Of a stretch of DNA of 64,000 bases, positions 60,840 to 64,000 are shown piece by piece. The notes beneath the pieces were generated by a model. That model made no database searches. It saw only the letters and a list, made by a program, of their open reading frames with translations, and had not been told where the DNA came from. The translations under genes were made by a program, and so were the position numbers. The stretch is from Metarhizobium sp964253915. GTDB lineage: Bacteria; Pseudomonadota; Alphaproteobacteria; Rhizobiales; Rhizobiaceae. Within the stretch, counting starts at the first letter, position 1, and every line of letters begins with the position of its first letter. The stretch lies in assembly GCF_964253915.1 (NCBI RefSeq), contig NZ_CAXUSG020000009.1, positions 62,001 to 126,000 of the forward strand, read 5' to 3'.

Positions 60840-62905
60840 CGGCCTTCACGCCACCACATCGACGCAAAAGCAAACAGCAGCACGGCCGCGCCGAGGAAAC
60901 CGGCAAACAGCGGCAGGGTGTTGATGCCCTTCAGCACCGTTTCGTCGGTCATGCGGATGGTCAACCGGTCGGGATCGGCGGTACGCACCTGCCCGCGCAC
61001 CGGCAGGATCGACGGCAACGTCAGCGTGCCGGCGGCATCGGTGACGCGGGTGATGAGGCCGTGGGTCTTTTCCGCCAGCGGCAGCAGCGTTTCCGTCGTC
61101 GAGACCATTGCCTTGAACTCCGGCGCATCGACGGCGCCGACATGCACCAGCGTCGAAAGCTCGCCGTTGGCGATCTCGAACAGGCCGGTCTCGTCCATGC
61201 GCTGTTCCGCCCGGTAGAGGCCGGGGGCGGACAGCGTCATGGCGACGCTCTCGGTCTTGCCCGAGGGATAACGGATCGTTGCCGGGCCGGGATCGTCACC
61301 GATGGTCTGGCGGGTGATTTCCAGCGTGCGGCCGGAGGCGCGGGCGGTCAGCGCTTCTTCCTCCAGCGCCGGTTCCTTCATCAACCAATGGGCAATGCGG
61401 CGATAGAGAGCCACATGCGGGCCACCGCCTTCGAAGCCGCGCGCCCAGAGCCAGCCCTGATCCGAAAGCAGCATGGCGACACGGCCTTCCCCGGCACGGT
61501 TAAGCACCAGCAGCGGATGGTCGTCGGCGCCGACCATAACCGTCTGGCCCTGTGGCTGCTCGACGTCGACAGTGCGGAACCAGCGGCCCCATGACGGCGG
61601 CTCCTGGTCGGCGCCGTCGAGGCCGCGGGTGACCGGGTGCTTCTTGCCGGCTTCGGACAGCCGCGGATAGAAGGGCTTTTCGTCCATCACGCCGGTGGGC
61701 GCGGCCGGCAGCACCACGGAAAGCGGCGTCATGGCGATGGAATCCTCGCCCGCATGCTCCGGCCCGGCGGCGATCAACAGCGCGCCGCCCTTTTCGACGT
61801 ACTGGGCGATGTAATCGTAATAGAGGATCGGCAGCACGCCGCGATGCTGGTAGCGGTCGAAGATGATCAGGTCGAAATCGTTGATCTTCTCGACGAAAAG
61901 CTCGCGGGTCGGGAAGGCGATCAGCGACAGCTCGTTGATCGGCGTGCCGTCCTGCTTTTCCGGCGGCCGCAGGATGGTGAAATGCACGAGGTCGACGGCG
62001 GCATCGGATTTCAACAGGTTGCGCCAGGCGCGTTCGCCGGCATGCGGTTCGCCGGAGACCAGCAGCACGCGCAGATTTTCGCGGATGCCCTCGATCAGGT
62101 GGACGGCACGATTGTTGGCGGCCGTCACTTCGCCGGCCACTTCGGCGACGGAAAATTCCAGCACGTTGTTGCCGCCGCGCGGCACCTTGAAGCTGAAGGG
62201 CGTATCCTGTTCGGGCGTGGCGGAAATGGTGGCGATCTCGGCGCCGTTCATCTTCACCGTGACGCTTGCGGCGCCGCCGGGGCCGGGGCCGTCGTCGAAG
62301 ACGCGCAGCGTGAGTTCCTGGTCCTCGTTGACGATGCCGAAACGCGGGGCGCGGACGATCTCGATACGCCGGTCGAATTCGTCCGCCTTGCCGGTGATCA
62401 GCCCGTGCAGCGGCGCGTCGAAGCCGAGCGCCTGGTTGGCGTTGGGCAGGTCGTGGATCTGGCCGTCGGTGATGAAGATCGCCCCGCCGATGCGCGCCGG
62501 CGGCACGTCGGAGACGGCGGAAGACAAAGCGGTGAACAGCCGCGTCGAGGGCGAATCCGAGGTCTCGTCGTCGGCGGCTTCGACGAAGCGGGGTTCGATG
62601 CGCGGAAAGCGGGCGAGGCGTTCCTTGATGCCGGCCAGCGCTTCGTCGGTCGTCGCCTGCCGTTCCGGCGTCTGCTGGCTCTGGCTGCGGTCGACGATGA
62701 CGGGGACGACGGTGGAGAGCTGTTCGCGGTCCTCCTGCATCAACAGCGGGTTGGCAAGCGCCGCGAGCAGGGCGAAACCGGCGAGCGTGCGCACCAGCGT
62801 GCCGCGCACGCCGCGCCACAGGCCGAGCCCGGCCAGCACGGCGACGAGGATGGCGAGCCCCGCCAATACGAGCCAGGGCAGGAAGGGGTCGAAACCGATC
62901 GTCAT
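60836..62905 (-). CDS. Membrane protein with vWA-like domain
   Basis: 689-residue protein with two N-terminal TM segments (PWLVLAGLAILVAVLAGLGLW, LAGFALLAALANPLL), a large external part and one C-terminal TM (LPLFAGFLGAAVLLFAFASMW). The MIDAS motif D-x-S-x-S is in IVDRSQSQ, and another metal-site Asp is in FITDGQIHD, so the middle is a vWA-type domain. A later stretch (DLIIFDRYQHRGVLP, GGALLIAAGPEHAG) is like a glutamine-amidotransferase fold without the catalytic Cys. Neighbours suggest a MoxR/Bat-type complex. Confidence 0.82.
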   Translation of the reverse strand: MTIGFDPFLPWLVLAGLAILVAVLAGLGLWRGVRGTLVRTLAGFALLAALANPLLMQEDREQLSTVVPVIVDRSQSQQTPERQATTDEALAGIKERLARFPRIEPRFVEAADDETSDSPSTRLFTALSSAVSDVPPARIGGAIFITDGQIHDLPNANQALGFDAPLHGLITGKADEFDRRIEIVRAPRFGIVNEDQELTLRVFDDGPGPGGAASVTVKMNGAEIATISATPEQDTPFSFKVPRGGNNVLEFSVAEVAGEVTAANNRAVHLIEGIRENLRVLLVSGEPHAGERAWRNLLKSDAAVDLVHFTILRPPEKQDGTPINELSLIAFPTRELFVEKINDFDLIIFDRYQHRGVLPILYYDYIAQYVEKGGALLIAAGPEHAGEDSIAMTPLSVVLPAAPTGVMDEKPFYPRLSEAGKKHPVTRGLDGADQEPPSWGRWFRTVDVEQPQGQTVMVGADDHPLLVLNRAGEGRVAMLLSDQGWLWARGFEGGGPHVALYRRIAHWLMKEPALEEEALTARASGRTLEITRQTIGDDPGPATIRYPSGKTESVAMTLSAPGLYRAEQRMDETGLFEIANGELSTLVHVGAVDAPEFKAMVSTTETLLPLAEKTHGLITRVTDAAGTLTLPSILPVRGQVRTADPDRLTIRMTDETVLKGINTLPLFAGFLGAAVLLFAFASMWWREGR

Positions 62906-62906
62906 G

Positions 62907-64000
62907 TCATTGCCCCAGGCGTTCGAGCAGGGCAGGGATATGCACCTGGTCGGCCTTGTAGTTGCCGGTGAGCATGTACATCATGATGTTCACGCCGGTG
63001 CGGAAGGCATAGTCGCGCTGCGTTTCGTCCGGCGGCACGGTGGGCAGCACGGCGGCGCCGTTGGCGTCGATCGCCCAGGCGCCGGCGAAATCGTTGCCGG
63101 TGATCATGATCGGCGACACGCCGTCGCCGCTTTGCGTGCCGGCGCTGCTGCCGTTGCGGGCATCCTGCCGTGCCTCGATCCACAGCGGGCTGCCGGAATA
63201 GCGGCCGGGGAAATTCGACAGCAGATAGAAGGATTTGGTCAGCACATGGTCGGTCGGCACCGGCTCCAGCGGCGGGATGTCGAGATTGCCGAGGATCGCC
63301 TGCAGCCGTTCGCCGTTGGCGGTCGGGGCGCCTGAGGTGTCGAGGGCGCTGAACTGGTCGCGCGTATCGAACAGTACCGTGCCGCCGGCGCGCATATAGG
63401 CGTCGATGCGGCTGATGGTGCTGGTGGACGGCATCGGCGCTGAGGCGGAAATCGGCCAGTAGATGATCGGGAAGAGCGACAGCTCGTCCTTGGAGATGTC
63501 GACGCCGACCGGCGGGGAAGGTTCCAGCGTCGTGCGGTAGGTGAGGTAGTCGGTCAGGCCGTTGAGGCCCTGTTCCGACATGCGGTCGACATCCGGCTCG
63601 CCGGTAATGACATAAGCGAGATGGGTGTTGTTGAGCCGCTCCATGATGACGTCGTCGCCGGGCTTGGAATCGTCCGCCCGCGCCTCGCCCATCGGCATGA
63701 GGGCGGAGGCGGCGAAAGCCGCCACGAGGATCATGGCAGCGCCGGCGGCCGGCCGCAGGCGGCGGGCGAAGGCGCCGCCCATGAACAGCACGATCAGCGT
63801 GTCGGCCACCAGCAGCAGGAAGGCCAGCGTGAACAGCGCCGGCTTGGCCGACCAGGCCTTTTCGCCGATCAGGCTGTCGCGCGCCACCGCCATGCCGGCG
63901 GTGGCCGGGTCGAGCCGCTGCAGCTTGGCGCCGGCCGGCAGCAGGTTCAGCGCGGTAAAGCCGTCCTCGCTGCCGTAGAGGCCGGGCGGATTGTCGAAGG
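62907..64000 (-). CDS. DUF4159-containing membrane protein (5' end outside the window)
   Basis: At least 364 residues; the frame is open to the window edge, so the start is missing. A TM segment is visible (LFTLAFLLLVADTLIVLFMGG) and then another (AGAAMILVAAFAASALMPMG), followed by a DUF4159 domain (MERLNNTHLAYVITGEPDVDRMSEQGLNGLTDYL, IIYWPIS, GGTVLFDTRDQ). In relatives the upstream part holds a BatA-type N-terminus and a MoxR ATPase is nearby; neither is in the window. It is followed one base later by the vWA-like gene. Confidence 0.85.
   Translation of the reverse strand, partial: FDNPPGLYGSEDGFTALNLLPAGAKLQRLDPATAGMAVARDSLIGEKAWSAKPALFTLAFLLLVADTLIVLFMGGAFARRLRPAAGAAMILVAAFAASALMPMGEARADDSKPGDDVIMERLNNTHLAYVITGEPDVDRMSEQGLNGLTDYLTYRTTLEPSPPVGVDISKDELSLFPIIYWPISASAPMPSTSTISRIDAYMRAGGTVLFDTRDQFSALDTSGAPTANGERLQAILGNLDIPPLEPVPTDHVLTKSFYLLSNFPGRYSGSPLWIEARQDARNGSSAGTQSGDGVSPIMITGNDFAGAWAIDANGAAVLPTVPPDETQRDYAFRTGVNIMMYMLTGNYKADQVHIPALLERLGQ

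Noticed and set aside
1..64000. CRISPR arrays, tRNA or rRNA genes, insertion sequences, integrases or prophage genes
   Set aside because: I looked for regularly spaced repeats, tRNA-like cloverleaf ends and transposase or integrase motifs and saw none.

Overview
The window is high-GC chromosomal DNA from an alphaproteobacterium, almost certainly a member of the Rhizobiaceae (Rhizobium, Agrobacterium, Ensifer or Shinella relatives). Supporting evidence is a fused anthranilate synthase trpE(G) preceded by a Trp-Trp-Trp leader peptide, BacA, a NolR-like regulator, the choline transporter genes choXWV, a ShmR-type haem receptor with a RirA-type iron box, and short rhizobial palindromic repeats between genes. 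I see no rRNA, tRNA, insertion sequence, prophage or CRISPR array. Most of the window reads as core chromosome.

Layout. 1-7.1 kb: the 3' end of glpK, an LD-carboxypeptidase, a small secreted protein, a DGPF protein overlapping an ECF42-type sigma factor, a luciferase-like monooxygenase, methionine aminopeptidase and an MFS carrier. 7.1-17.6 kb: a chemoreceptor, bacA, a 25-residue membrane microprotein, a polysaccharide deacetylase, NnrU, a YfgM-like protein with der, a GT4 glycosyltransferase, and a PEBP/AraC pair. 17.7-24.6 kb: carbohydrate and amine metabolism (kdgK, GH13 alpha-glucosidase, omega-aminotransferase, GH9 cellulase). 24.8-29.5 kb: a NolR-like regulator, a HugZ-type haem protein downstream of choXWV, and a cytochrome c.

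29.7-37.4 kb is the least explained part. It is a co-directional set of poorly characterised genes: a coiled-coil protein, a 382-residue orphan, an AAA+ ATPase, a 432-residue orphan and a DUF2333-like membrane protein. A compact toxin-antitoxin-like pair is inserted between the ATPase and the fourth of these genes. The toxin resembles MqsR. The antitoxin-like partner carries a YgiT/MqsA-like zinc knuckle and apparently two ribbon-helix-helix-like units instead of the usual XRE helix-turn-helix. This is the best candidate for an undescribed system.

37.4-48.4 kb: a LuxR/PAS pair, a UPF0114 protein, fhs, a TetR regulator, an extensin-like protein, a haem receptor under an iron box, and trpL-trpE(G). 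48.4-54.7 kb: a ClpP paralogue, a cation diffusion facilitator, a BenE carrier, leuA with a Leu-rich leader, and an alpha/beta hydrolase. 54.7-64 kb: an ECF sigma/anti-sigma pair, a TPR lipoprotein-like gene, a phosphoesterase, a NUDIX protein, a glutathionyl-hydroquinone reductase, two GNAT acetyltransferases, and the end of a vWA/DUF4159 membrane operon that runs out of the window.

Regulation visible in the sequence includes transcription attenuation at trpE(G), a probable one at leuA, a TGA-N9-TCA iron box overlapping the -35 of the haem receptor promoter, an intercistronic hairpin inside the choline operon, and a palindrome in front of the toxin-antitoxin pair. All family assignments come from reading motifs, without database searches.
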